Assembly: GCA_903892355.1 (NCBI GenBank)
Contig: CAITIE010000064.1
Span: 186,001 to 250,000 of the forward strand
DNA: 64,000 nucleotides
Direction: 5' to 3'
Source: an uncultured Pirellula sp.
GTDB lineage: Bacteria > Planctomycetota > Planctomycetia > Pirellulales > Pirellulaceae
Under the pieces are notes generated by a model. That model was not told the origin of the DNA, ran no database searches, and worked only from the letters and a program-made list of their open reading frames with translations. A program made the translations under genes and the position numbers. Below, in pieces: positions 29,805-38,815 of this stretch. How positions within the stretch are numbered: the stretch's first letter is position 1; each line of letters begins with the position of its first letter.

Positions 29805-31073
29805 ATGTCCAAAGAATCGATCCGTTTTTTGCACGCAGGTGATTTCCATTTGGAAAGAGCCATGCAGGACCTTACTGATTTGCCGGAACACCTCAAGGCT
29901 TCGCTGGTCGATGCACCTTGGAAAGCCGCCGAGGCGGTGTTCGAGGCGGCGATTGTCGAGAACGTTGATTTTGTTCTCCTTTCCGGGGACCTGCTCAATC
30001 CAATCTCCAGCGGAGCCGTTGGGCCGGCATTCCTCATTGAGCAGTTCGAACGGCTCGAACAGCGTAAGATCCCGGTTTATTGGGCTGGTGGGGGAGTGGA
30101 CGATCCGGAGCGTTGGCCCGACGCGGTTGCGCTGCCGAGCAATGTCCATTACTTTTCGAAGAAACAAATCGAGTCGGTGGTGTTCCGCCGCAATGGGTTT
30201 CCGCTGGCAACCATCGTTGGACGCTCCAATGACGGTCGGGAATCAATTCGAGCGGCGGAGTTTCAAACCGAAGCAAACGACACGTATGTGATTGCTATTG
30301 CCCACGGAATCGCGGACCGGGACTCGTTGCTGAGTGAAAGGATCGATTATTGGGCATTGGGACGCGAGCATCATCGGCATGCATTGCACGGCGAAGCTCC
30401 CCACATGCGAGTCTGCGGGACGACGCAAGGCCGATCGTTCGACGAAGATGGGGCGCATGGTTTTTGGACCGTCGAAGTCGACGGGGACCATGATGCGAAC
30501 ATCACTGCCACCGATTGCGACACATTTCGATACGTTACGCAAACGTTGGATGTCGAAGATCTCGCGATGGGACGGGATATTCGGGAGTTGATGAGCAAAC
30601 GGATCGCTCGATTGCAAAGTGAGCATGGAACACGACACCTGATCATACGCTGGCGGGTCGAATTGGACTTGGAAAATAGTGCCATGGTTGGTCCAGCAGC
30701 GATCGACGAGATCCTCGGATGGTTGCGTCGCGAGTATGGTCATGGTGCTTGCAGCGTTTGGTCGACGGAGATCGATGTGTTGTCGCCTCAATCGTACCCG
30801 GCCAAGTGGCAGGAGGAGGACACAATCCTCGGTGATTTCCTTCGGACCAGTTTGGACAATAAAAAAAGTTCGGGAACACAGCTCAACTTGAAACCGTTGA
30901 TCGAATCCGAAACACCGGGAACAACGGTTTGGCAAAATGTTCTCATCGATGAAAGTAGTTTGGTTACCAGCGTTGCTCTCGACCGAGCGACGCTCTTGGG
31001 GGTCGATATGTTGCGTGGGCACAAGGTGGATTTGTTGGCTCCGACGCGCCGATTTGGAGGAACGAGAGGATGA
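29805..31073 (+). CDS. YhaO/SbcD-like metallophosphoesterase with altered active site
   Basis: SbcD, Mre11 and YhaO proteins are Mn-dependent nucleases that work with an SMC-like ATPase in DNA end processing. This 422-residue protein has the fold's start, IRFLHAGDFHLERAMQDL (metal motif D-x-H near residue 13), and FVLLSGDLLNP (GD near residue 62). The third motif, usually GNHD, reads AGGGVDDPERW, so the Asn and His are missing. A histidine in IAIAHGIADRD is kept, but the usual GHxH appears as ALGREHHRH. A capping domain follows. A strong ribosome binding site (AGGGAGG) precedes ATG 29805. The stop overlaps the next gene's start by 4 bp (ATGA), so the two products are probably made in a fixed ratio and act as a complex. 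Confidence 0.85.
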   Translation: MSKESIRFLHAGDFHLERAMQDLTDLPEHLKASLVDAPWKAAEAVFEAAIVENVDFVLLSGDLLNPISSGAVGPAFLIEQFERLEQRKIPVYWAGGGVDDPERWPDAVALPSNVHYFSKKQIESVVFRRNGFPLATIVGRSNDGRESIRAAEFQTEANDTYVIAIAHGIADRDSLLSERIDYWALGREHHRHALHGEAPHMRVCGTTQGRSFDEDGAHGFWTVEVDGDHDANITATDCDTFRYVTQTLDVEDLAMGRDIRELMSKRIARLQSEHGTRHLIIRWRVELDLENSAMVGPAAIDEILGWLRREYGHGACSVWSTEIDVLSPQSYPAKWQEEDTILGDFLRTSLDNKKSSGTQLNLKPLIESETPGTTVWQNVLIDESSLVTSVALDRATLLGVDMLRGHKVDLLAPTRRFGGTRG

Positions 31074-34000
31074 AAGTTCGCGACGTACAAATCGATGGTT
31101 TCGGCGTATGGACAAGTCTCTCTGTGGATTCCTTGCCCGAAGGGATGGCCGTGTTTTATGGCCCCAATGAGGCAGGCAAAACGACGTTGATGAACTTCTT
31201 GCGCACGATGTTTTACGGGTTTACTACCGAGCGTAGGCACCGGTATCTGCCGCCAGTGCATGGCGGCAAGCCAGGTGGCGCTATCCGCGTCACTGGACCT
31301 GGTGGTGGGTACGAAATCGCGAGACGTGCCACGCTCAATGACCCGAGCGTCATCGGACAATTGACAGTCACGAGCAGCGATGGGATCACCCAAGGCCAAC
31401 ATCGGCTAACCTCGTTGCTTGGAAGCGTCGATGAATCGATCTTTACCAATGTGTTCGCGATCGGGCTAAGGGAGTTGCAAGAACTCAGCACGCTCGACGA
31501 TACCGCAGCGGCGGACGAACTCTACAAGCTTTCGAGCGGGCTGGACCGTGTTTCGCTCGTCGATGTGATCCGGCAATTGCGAGCCGCACGCACGCAATTA
31601 GTCGCGAGTGACTCCGACTCGGCGCAAATGCCGACGATGTTTGCCAAGCGTGAAAAGTTGCGAGATGAGATTGAGCAACTGACGCTTCGCGGACGGCGAT
31701 GGGGTGAACTGGCCGCCCAACGCCGCACTCAGCAAAACGAGATCGATGAACTCAAGCTGCGTATCGATCAGTGGGAACTCGAAGCAAAGACCATCGAAAC
31801 ATCGCTCCAAGTTCGCGATCCATGGTTCGAGCGCGACTCGTTGCGCACCCAAGTCAACACGCTCCATGCTCGCGTCGATTTGCCTACCGATGCCATGGAA
31901 CGCTTGGTCGAACTTCAAGCTCAGATCGATGAGAAGAAGCGGCAGATCCAATCGTTTATCGAGCAACGAAAAGCCATTCGCAAACGCGCGGACGAGTTGC
32001 CGCTCAGCCGAAACGTGCTCGGACTCGCTGGTAAAATCGAAGCCGCTGCGGAGCAAGGGCCTTGGATCTCGCAACTGCAGAAGCAAATCCAGCGTTTGGA
32101 GTCTGAACTGCAACAAACTCAAGAGCAATTGATCGACGATGCCAAACGGCTCGGCCTCAGCGACGCGGATCAGCAAGCCCTCTTGAACGACAAACGCCTC
32201 GTCAACCTTCCGGATGTCTCGCGGCAAGCGATCGGGCAGCTATCTGGGCCTGCGCGGGATGTGCGGTCTCATCAAATGCGGTTGAAACAAGCACGCGAGC
32301 GTGGGATCAACGACAAGAAGGAAGCGGATCGACTGCGTGCCGAAATCCAGGCATTCTTGTCAGTCCGAAACTACGATGATTTGCAAGAAGCCATACGCGC
32401 GTCCGGAGACCGCATCCAAGCTCTTCGCAAATACCAGCAGATCGATGAGCGACTCGAGAAGCTCGGAGTGCACCGACAAGAGCTCGAAGGGGAAACGGTA
32501 GACCTCGAAAGCGACGACGGGTTTTCTTGGGAGAAAGTGGCCATGTTGGCCGTCCCCTTCTTCATCGGCGCCTTCATGTTCCTCTCGGGATTGAACAATT
32601 TCTTCGGTTGGTACAATAACGGCAATCTTTCCCCCGCAGCTCGTGCGATCTCGTTTCAATCCAACGACTCCCAAAACACGGGAGTCCTGATGACCGTCTT
32701 GGGGATTATCATCCTGGTCGCCACCTACATGTGGTGGAAATCGATGGAACGTGGTTCCCAAGGAGATATCAACGACTGCGAATCGCAATTGGAAACACTG
32801 GTCTCGCAAATTCGCAAGACGGAAGCAGAAAAAACCGAATTGCTTGCCGCTATTCCAGAGAATAGTTCGAGCGTTGACCAGCAAATGCGACAAGCCGAGC
32901 ATGAACTCGCGGAATGCGAAGGACTGCTGCCTGTGTATCATAACGAACAAGCTGCCCGGCAGAGGTTTCAAGCGGCCAAGCATCAAGCGGCCGAAGCGAG
33001 CAATGATCTCAAGGCTGCTCGCCATCAGTGGAAAAAGACGCTGAGCCAACTCGGACTGGCGGAGTCCCTTTCTCCAAAGAGTATCCGTATCCTGGCCGAA
33101 GGCTATGAAACGTTGGTTCAGACGCGACGCCGAGTTAAGGCCCAATCCGACGAATTGGCTCAACGCAAAATCGAGTTGACGACCCTCCTGCAGAAACTGG
33201 AAGCGGTCTCGACCCAACTGCATGTTGCCGTCTCGGAGCCAACCGATTCGTTTGTCGAACCTGCTGACGATTCGTTGCGCGATCGCAATGACCGCAATGA
33301 CCGCAGCAACGATCGTAATCGGGACCGCCATGAGCGACGCGACCGCGATGGACGCCCATCGCGAGATGATGCTGGCCTATCCCTTCGCGATTCCGCAGCG
33401 GTCAAAATCAATACCAACGCGGTGGAAGCACCCCAGCAGAAACTGCAGGAACTGGTCAATACACTGGCACAGCATCAACAGTATTCGGCCCAGCGCAAAG
33501 ATCTCAAAAACGAAGATGAAGAGCTTGCGAAAAAGCAAAAGGGACTTCGCCGAAATATGGAGCGGTTGATCAACGCTCGGCAGAGTTATCTCACCGAACT
33601 AGGAGTGGAAAGCCCCCAGCAACTCGAAGAGCAACTCTCTCGCAAGGATCAGCACTTCAAGCTGCAAAGTCAGATTGAAGGGCTCGATGCGCGTATCCGA
33701 GCGATTCTCGGTACCCATGTTTCGTACGAGTCGGTGGAACGTCTTCTCACCAACACGCCAGGAAATGAACTGGAGAAGCGTTGGGATACGTTAGGGACGA
33801 GAATCAGCGGTGCTGAAGAACGTATTTCGCAGCTGCTGCAACGCCAAGGAGAGATCGGGCAAGAGATGAAGACGCTCGCAGCCGATCGACGATTGTCCGA
33901 GGCAAAGCTCGAATTAGCCTGCTTGGAACGCCAGATTCAAGAGTGCGCGAATCATTGGCGAACCCTCGGCGTTACAACGTGCATGCTCGAGAAGGTATGC

Positions 34001-34855
34001 GAAGTCTACGAAAACGAACGGCAACCGGAAACACTCCGTGAAGCTTCGTCGTTCTTGAAGCAATTGACCGAAGGTAAATATGTTCGCGTATGGACACCGC
34101 TCGGAAAGAACGCATTGCGAATCGATAATGAGAAAGGCCAGAGCCTGCCTCTCGAAGTCCTCAGTCGCGGAACCCGCGAAGCTGTCTTCATCGCCTTGCG
34201 GCTCAGTCTGGCTGCGGCGTACTCGCGCCGTGGAGTAACATTGCCGCTAGTGCTCGATGACGTATTGGTCAATTTTGATTCGATCCGAGCCACGAGCGCT
34301 GCAAAAGTCCTGCGTGACTTTGCCGCTCTCGGTCACCAAGTGATCATGTTCACCTGCCATGAACATATTATGAAGTTATTCCACAGCATCGATGTCCAAG
34401 TCCGCGTGTTGCCGAACCAAGGCGAACCGGGTGAAGCGACTGTTTACTACCCGCAGGTTCAAGTCGTGGCTCCGGTTCCGCATGTCGAGGTACACCCTGT
34501 TCATCCGGTAGTGTTAGAAGCTCCCGTCGCTCCGCCTACGGTCATGGTGGAGCCGCCCGAGCCTTTGATCTTGCCTGTGAAACCGCGAGTTGTTGCCCAC
34601 GACGAGCCAGATATCATTACTCTGAAGCCGCGCAGTCAGCCATTGCCGGTGAAATTAGTCAAGGTCGAAGAAGAGTCCGACGACGATCCCTTCTGGTTCA
34701 ACTACGAACTCGAAGATGCACCTGTCCAAGAGCCGATTGAATCGGTGACAAGACTCTGGTCGGAAATCGAAAACATCCGGATGCCGCTCGATGGCGAACC
34801 GCACGATTTGTGGTGGGATGAACGGGAAAGCGAATCGCCGTGGATTGAGCAGTAA
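31070..34855 (+). CDS. YhaN/SbcC-like SMC-type ATPase with internal membrane segments
   Basis: A 1261-residue partner of the preceding gene. The N-terminal half-ATPase has Walker A GPNEAGKTTLMNFLRTMFYG (about residues 34-53). Long coiled coils follow (about 195-480 and 580-740, then 780-980). In the middle, two hydrophobic helices (AVPFFIGAFMFLSG, about residue 494, and VLMTVLGIIILVATYMWW, about 540) would anchor the molecule in a membrane, as in B. subtilis YhaN. An Arg/Asp-rich patch (RDRNDRNDRSNDRNRDRHE, about 736-756) is unusual. The C-terminal half has the signature LSRGTREAVFIALRLSLA (about 1030), Walker B LPLVLDDVLVNFDS and a switch histidine in MFTCHEHIM. A Pro/Val/Glu-rich tail of about 140 residues ends the protein. 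It probably clamps or unwinds DNA ends. Confidence 0.85.
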   Translation: MKVRDVQIDGFGVWTSLSVDSLPEGMAVFYGPNEAGKTTLMNFLRTMFYGFTTERRHRYLPPVHGGKPGGAIRVTGPGGGYEIARRATLNDPSVIGQLTVTSSDGITQGQHRLTSLLGSVDESIFTNVFAIGLRELQELSTLDDTAAADELYKLSSGLDRVSLVDVIRQLRAARTQLVASDSDSAQMPTMFAKREKLRDEIEQLTLRGRRWGELAAQRRTQQNEIDELKLRIDQWELEAKTIETSLQVRDPWFERDSLRTQVNTLHARVDLPTDAMERLVELQAQIDEKKRQIQSFIEQRKAIRKRADELPLSRNVLGLAGKIEAAAEQGPWISQLQKQIQRLESELQQTQEQLIDDAKRLGLSDADQQALLNDKRLVNLPDVSRQAIGQLSGPARDVRSHQMRLKQARERGINDKKEADRLRAEIQAFLSVRNYDDLQEAIRASGDRIQALRKYQQIDERLEKLGVHRQELEGETVDLESDDGFSWEKVAMLAVPFFIGAFMFLSGLNNFFGWYNNGNLSPAARAISFQSNDSQNTGVLMTVLGIIILVATYMWWKSMERGSQGDINDCESQLETLVSQIRKTEAEKTELLAAIPENSSSVDQQMRQAEHELAECEGLLPVYHNEQAARQRFQAAKHQAAEASNDLKAARHQWKKTLSQLGLAESLSPKSIRILAEGYETLVQTRRRVKAQSDELAQRKIELTTLLQKLEAVSTQLHVAVSEPTDSFVEPADDSLRDRNDRNDRSNDRNRDRHERRDRDGRPSRDDAGLSLRDSAAVKINTNAVEAPQQKLQELVNTLAQHQQYSAQRKDLKNEDEELAKKQKGLRRNMERLINARQSYLTELGVESPQQLEEQLSRKDQHFKLQSQIEGLDARIRAILGTHVSYESVERLLTNTPGNELEKRWDTLGTRISGAEERISQLLQRQGEIGQEMKTLAADRRLSEAKLELACLERQIQECANHWRTLGVTTCMLEKVCEVYENERQPETLREASSFLKQLTEGKYVRVWTPLGKNALRIDNEKGQSLPLEVLSRGTREAVFIALRLSLAAAYSRRGVTLPLVLDDVLVNFDSIRATSAAKVLRDFAALGHQVIMFTCHEHIMKLFHSIDVQVRVLPNQGEPGEATVYYPQVQVVAPVPHVEVHPVHPVVLEAPVAPPTVMVEPPEPLILPVKPRVVAHDEPDIITLKPRSQPLPVKLVKVEEESDDDPFWFNYELEDAPVQEPIESVTRLWSEIENIRMPLDGEPHDLWWDERESESPWIEQ

Positions 34856-34887
34856 TCACGTTCGTGGTCAATGTTCTCCGGAATCGC

Positions 34888-36012
34888 TCAGTCGACCTGA
34901 ATGTACTGAGCGAAGGTACCGGGATCGACGTTGCGTCCGCTGAGTACCACGACGATGTCCCCGTCCCCGGATAGATCGACATCGGCTCCCTCGCGGTCAC
35001 TCTTGAGCAACGCTGCGGTCGTGATAGCGCCCGATGGTTCGGTGCGGAGACCATGCTTCTCGAAGATCCATGCCATGGCTCGGCGGGTATCCAAATCGGA
35101 CAAGACCATCGTTGAGTGGACTAATCGTTTCAAGATCGGCCAATTGTGTTCCCCCACATCGTAGGAGAGCAACCCATCGCAGATGCTGGTTGGCTTGGGC
35201 AGGCGTACCCGTGTTTGCTGCGCGAGGGACTGTCGAAAATCATCGGCCCCTTCCGGTTCTACTCCGATGATTTTTGCATTCGGAAATCCATCAGCGATGG
35301 CAAGGGCATGCCCTGCCATCAATCCTCCGCCGCTGACCGAACAAATGAAATGGGAAAGCGTTCTTCCATTCCGTTGGAGTTCGTCGACAATTTCCAATCC
35401 CCCAACCCCATTCCCTGCGATGACGAAGGGATCATCGTACGGCGACGCTTGCAACGCCTGCTCCGTTTCGGCGATTTCCTTGGCCAACCGATCGCGTGTT
35501 CCGGTCAAATGGTCGGTGGTGATGTCGTACGTACGGACCTCGGCTCCGAACGATCTGGTCAATTCGAACTTGACCCGAGGCGCTGATTCCGGCATCACGA
35601 TGATCACCCGTTTGCCGTAGCGCATTCCGGCAAACGAAATTCCAGACGCGAAATTGCCCGAGGAATGGGCTGCCACGGGCCGGTCGTGCAGTTCGTGGAG
35701 ATGGTTGGCCATCCAGTTCAATGCACCCAGCAGTTTGAAGGATCCAACCGGGGTCCAGCCATAGTCTTTGATCCAAACACGCCGATGGGGCGCTAGCCCC
35801 AGTCTCTTTTCGAGCGCATAGGATCGGATCAGTGGTGCTGGTGAAAGATGGTGCCTGATGATTGGTTCGGCAGCTCGCACATCGGCGATTGTCGCCACGC
35901 GGATCGATGAATCGGAAGTGGATACCATAGATGTTCGCTGGATGTTCGCCGGTCGTCGCAGTTCGGGGTTGGTTTGACCCTTTGCAAAACGAGGGCCGTA
36001 TTCACGTGCCAT
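34888..36012 (-). CDS. Threonine/serine dehydratase-like PLP enzyme
   Basis: Fold-type II PLP enzyme, most like catabolic threonine dehydratases that deaminate Thr or Ser to the keto acid. Motifs: KDYGWTPVGSFKLLGALNWM (PLP lysine in GSFK), AHSSGNFASGISFAG (the SSGNHAQG-type phosphate and substrate loop with His replaced by Phe), VIIVMPESAPRVK, GAEVRTYD, SVSGGGLMAGHALA (PLP phosphate-binding glycine loop) and IIGVEPEGADDF. There is no ACT regulatory domain, so it is of the unregulated type. Start is uncertain: GTG 36033, ATG 36012 and ATG 35928 are in frame; similarity starts after 35928, and 36012 is given here as a compromise. The Phe in place of His may alter specificity. Confidence 0.82.
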   Translation of the reverse strand: MAREYGPRFAKGQTNPELRRPANIQRTSMVSTSDSSIRVATIADVRAAEPIIRHHLSPAPLIRSYALEKRLGLAPHRRVWIKDYGWTPVGSFKLLGALNWMANHLHELHDRPVAAHSSGNFASGISFAGMRYGKRVIIVMPESAPRVKFELTRSFGAEVRTYDITTDHLTGTRDRLAKEIAETEQALQASPYDDPFVIAGNGVGGLEIVDELQRNGRTLSHFICSVSGGGLMAGHALAIADGFPNAKIIGVEPEGADDFRQSLAQQTRVRLPKPTSICDGLLSYDVGEHNWPILKRLVHSTMVLSDLDTRRAMAWIFEKHGLRTEPSGAITTAALLKSDREGADVDLSGDGDIVVVLSGRNVDPGTFAQYIQVD

Positions 36013-36034
36013 CTTAGTCCCAGATGGAAGCACT

Positions 36035-36096
36035 CTGCAACACTACCTGAACATTACCTGCAACACTACCTGCCATCTGTAATTGCCTGTAATTGC
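36035..36096. repeat. Nested tandem repeats, 23-bp and 10-bp units
   Basis: CTGCAACACTAC occurs at 36035-36046 and 36058-36069 with the related CTGAACATTAC between them, making one and a half copies of a 23-bp unit. Immediately after, CTGTAATTGC is perfectly duplicated at 36077-36086 and 36087-36096. Confidence 0.8.
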
Positions 36097-36147
36097 CGCA
36101 GCGCTCCAATTCGATCCCCATCCCGATCGGAATGGGGTTTGGTTTCC

Positions 36148-36181
36148 GCTGTTTTCTGGGGGTTGCTGTTTTCTGGAGGTT
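36148..36181. repeat. 17-bp tandem repeat x2 upstream of the HD-domain gene
   Basis: GCTGTTTTCTGGRGGTT is present at 36148-36164 and 36165-36181 with one G/A difference. It ends 35 bp before an extended -10 element, where an activator or repressor could bind. Confidence 0.85.
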
Positions 36182-36215
36182 GCGTTGCGGCTTCCTGCTC
36201 GATGGTGGAGCCTTG

Positions 36216-36224
36216 TGCTATACT
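36216..36224 (+). promoter_or_regulatory. Extended -10 promoter of the HD-domain gene
   Basis: TGCTATACT matches an extended -10 (TGn plus TATACT, 5 of 6). No good -35 is seen at the expected distance, which is usual for extended -10 promoters. The leader would be about 108 nt. Confidence 0.35.
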
Positions 36225-36338
36225 CCGTCGCGTTGGCAGAAGGCCGTGCCCTGTATTTCGTGAGCAAACGCGGGGTACCATGCCGTGGTTGTTCCGAGTT
36301 GACACACTATCCCACCTTCTTTTGAGTAGTCGTAAAGC

Positions 36339-36890
36339 ATGTTGGATCGATCGAAAAATCTTGCCATGGTGGACGAATTCGTTTCTAGTGAAAGTCTGAA
36401 GCGGCACATGCTCGCGGTGGAAGCGGCCATGCGTGCGTATGCAGCAAAGCTGGGTGAGGATGTTGAGTTGTGGGGCGCGGTTGGATTGCTTCATGATTTC
36501 GACTACGAGCGTTGGCCAAATCCACCCGATCACCCTTTGCAGGGGAGCGTGATCCTGCGCGAGCGAGGCTATACCGAAGAAATCATCCGGGCGATTTTGT
36601 CCCATGCGGATTACTTGAGCGATCAGTACCCACGGCAGTCCCGTTTAGAGCATGCTCTGTACGCTTGTGATGAATTGTGCGGGTTCTTGACCGCGTGCGC
36701 CATGGTGCGGCCGCAACGGCTTGAAGGAATCACCGCATCGAGCGTTCGCAAGAAACTCAAGAATTTAAGTTTCGCGGCTGCAGTCAATCGCGAGGATATC
36801 GCACGCGGCGCCGAAGCATTTGGCGTGGATCTCGATCAGCACATTGAGTTTTGTGCTGCGGCCATGCATGCGGCCAATATCGTTGGATAA
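36339..36890 (+). CDS. HD-domain phosphohydrolase-like protein
   Basis: A 183-residue protein with a compact HD domain: an early His in LKRHMLAVEAAM (about residue 22), the HD pair in GAVGLLHDFDYERWP (about 52), a later His in PDHPLQG and in AILSHADYLSD (about 88), and a final Asp in HALYACDELCGF (about 110). This matches small HDIG-type hydrolases that act on nucleotides or phosphate esters; the substrate is not evident. The C-terminal part, SSVRKKLKNLSFAAAVNRED, is typical of this short family. It is cytoplasmic, with no signal peptide. The gene converges on the VCBS protein gene. Confidence 0.85.
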   Translation: MLDRSKNLAMVDEFVSSESLKRHMLAVEAAMRAYAAKLGEDVELWGAVGLLHDFDYERWPNPPDHPLQGSVILRERGYTEEIIRAILSHADYLSDQYPRQSRLEHALYACDELCGFLTACAMVRPQRLEGITASSVRKKLKNLSFAAAVNREDIARGAEAFGVDLDQHIEFCAAAMHAANIVG

Positions 36891-36973
36891 TGGGTTTTGA
36901 AAGGGAGCTTTACGGTGGGGGCACCGGGCCGCTGGTGCGTGACCGCTAATGTTTTCTGGGTGAGACTCTGTGG

Positions 36974-38767
36974 CTATCGGGGCTTTGGTTCTGAGTCGTG
37001 CAATCTCAAGTCGTCGAAATTGATATGGCCCCATCCGTCGCGGCTTCTGTCGTAGAGTCGTATTTGGATTGGGCGGCCGACCCATGAACGGCCATCGACG
37101 GCAATCCGCTCCATGGAATCATTTTGCTTTCCATGGAAAGTACTGAGCACCTTGCCGCTCGCAAGATCGATGATCTCGAGGCCGCATTCGGTTCCGGAAC
37201 CTCCGCCGATCAAGAACGACAGCCATGGATGCGTGAGCTTGAAGGGGTGGCTAACCATGTCTCCCATGGCGATATCGGTGCCGACCTCCGAGGAACCGAC
37301 CCAATATTCTCCGAGGTGCATGCTTTTGGAATCTTTGTTCCGAGCGGCGAGTGTGTCACCTTGGATGGGTTGGTTGAAGAAGGCTCCACCGGAGGCGGTC
37401 CAGTCGATAGTATCCCCACTCTCAAAATCAAGGTTCATGGGTTCCTTGTCGCTCCATGCGGGGCGGAATCCACCGAACGAGTCGCCGATCGGGAGGGATG
37501 ACTCGGCGACCGCTCCATCGCGATCCCGAGGATGTGCGACGGGTGATTTGTTCAACGGAGCGGTTTGAGTTAGCAGATGAACGCCTCGCTTGCTCACCGA
37601 GAGGATATCCATCCGTCCATCTCCATTGGCATCCCGGACGAGGATTTGGGTGCCCACCCCCGAGTCAGAGTCGATCACGTTCGGGCTGAATCGCAATCCA
37701 CCTGAAACCACGATCGGTTTGAACCAGACCAACATCGGGGGATCATTTTCACCGGCATCGTTCCCATTGTGGGCCCAAAACCGCTTGCCCGTGACAATAT
37801 CCGGTTTGTTGTTTCCGTCCATATCCGCGATGTCGATAGCGTGGAGTTGAGAGATCGCCAAGCCGGTGGGTGATGTTTCAATTTTGTCGGTCATGATGTC
37901 TTGTCGAACCCACGCATCCCCCGAGGAGGGTTCGGCTTTCTTGTAGATCGCAAGACCGTATCCATGGGCGGCTAGAGACGTGACGATTTCGGTTTTCCCG
38001 TCGTCGTCCAAATCGACCGCGTACATCTGAGCACCTCCCGGTCCCGAAAAATCGTAGGGGTGAAAAGCCCACAGGTCCATGGTGGCGTTACCGGGGTTCT
38101 GCCACCAGCCATCCTTGGCGATCATGTCCTTGTGGCCATCGTCGTTGACATCTCCGATCCCCATCCCGTGCGTGAATCGCTGGTAAGGGCCAGGATCGCT
38201 GACCAAGTGGAAACTCCATTTTTGCGTTGGGTCCGTTGGGATTTCAGCATAGCCGTAATGCCCTCCCGAACAGCACAGCAACTCTGGGCGTCCATCGCCG
38301 GTGAGGTCGGCAAAGGATGGGGATTCGTTATCGACGATGTCCATGATGGTGAACCGTTCCCAGTTTCCTTCTCGGGACTTCGCACCACCGGGATTTCGGT
38401 ACCAGTGGGCGGCTGCTCCGGGAAAGCCCACCATCACGATGTCCTGGTCCCCATCGCCATCGATATCAAAGTTGAAGTCGAAAAAGTATTCCGAGTAACC
38501 GTTGATGTTGTAGGGCTTGGCCGGATGGATGGCAGCGGACGTTTTGAAATCCGGTCCAAAGAACGCCATGTAACCGGCAGCCACATCGGTGTGACCGTCT
38601 CCATCGAAATCCGCAAGCGTTCCACCTTCGCCATGAAACAATTTGCTCAATTTGGTTTTCGACCAAACGGTTTCTTCGGCGAGTCCAATTCGAGGGTCGA
38701 TGCCTCCCCCAGCAAAACCGGTGATGCAAGCGACCAAAAGGAGAATTGGGTTCACGGTGCGACGCAT
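36974..38767 (-). CDS. Exported VCBS/FG-GAP repeat protein
   Basis: The start ATG 38767 gives MRRTVNPILLLVACITGFAG as a signal peptide; the ORF extends 8 codons further. Seven or so calcium-binding FG-GAP/VCBS motifs of the form DxDGDGxxD follow: DFDGDGHTDV, DIDGDGDQDI, DLTGDGRPEL, DVNDDGHKDM, DLDDDGKTEI, DMDGNNKPDI and DANGDGRMDI, which together would form a beta-propeller over about residues 45-400. The last 150 residues are a separate beta-rich domain (NLDFESGDTIDWTASGGAFF, HPWLSFLIGGGSGTECGLEI), like carbohydrate-binding jelly rolls. Such proteins are abundant in planctomycetes and may bind polysaccharide or assist sugar breakdown. It lies 73 bp downstream of xylB on the same strand. Confidence 0.85.
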   Translation of the reverse strand: MRRTVNPILLLVACITGFAGGGIDPRIGLAEETVWSKTKLSKLFHGEGGTLADFDGDGHTDVAAGYMAFFGPDFKTSAAIHPAKPYNINGYSEYFFDFNFDIDGDGDQDIVMVGFPGAAAHWYRNPGGAKSREGNWERFTIMDIVDNESPSFADLTGDGRPELLCCSGGHYGYAEIPTDPTQKWSFHLVSDPGPYQRFTHGMGIGDVNDDGHKDMIAKDGWWQNPGNATMDLWAFHPYDFSGPGGAQMYAVDLDDDGKTEIVTSLAAHGYGLAIYKKAEPSSGDAWVRQDIMTDKIETSPTGLAISQLHAIDIADMDGNNKPDIVTGKRFWAHNGNDAGENDPPMLVWFKPIVVSGGLRFSPNVIDSDSGVGTQILVRDANGDGRMDILSVSKRGVHLLTQTAPLNKSPVAHPRDRDGAVAESSLPIGDSFGGFRPAWSDKEPMNLDFESGDTIDWTASGGAFFNQPIQGDTLAARNKDSKSMHLGEYWVGSSEVGTDIAMGDMVSHPFKLTHPWLSFLIGGGSGTECGLEIIDLASGKVLSTFHGKQNDSMERIAVDGRSWVGRPIQIRLYDRSRDGWGHINFDDLRLHDSEPKPR

Positions 38768-38815
38768 GGTTCGAGGTTCCTGATAGTGCAAGCGCGAAGG
38801 AACAGGTATTGCGAA

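Larger units (their letters stand above)
36013..36338. other. Divergent intergenic region with repeats and a promoter
   Basis: This 326-bp spacer separates the PLP enzyme (minus) and the HD-domain gene (plus). It holds three sets of short direct repeats (36035-36069, 36077-36096, 36148-36181) and an extended -10 element at 36216-36224. No coding sequence is apparent. Confidence 0.6.

Noticed and set aside
30243..31115. Minus-strand frame of 290 codons opposite the YhaO-like gene
   Set aside because: Antisense shadow of a real gene with normal conserved motifs.
36035..36181. Repeats resembling a small CRISPR array
   Set aside because: The copies are directly adjacent without unique spacers and have three different sequences.
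36921..36938. GCACC/GGTGC stem between convergent genes as a terminator
   Set aside because: Only 5 bp of stem with an 8-nt loop and no T-run on either side.
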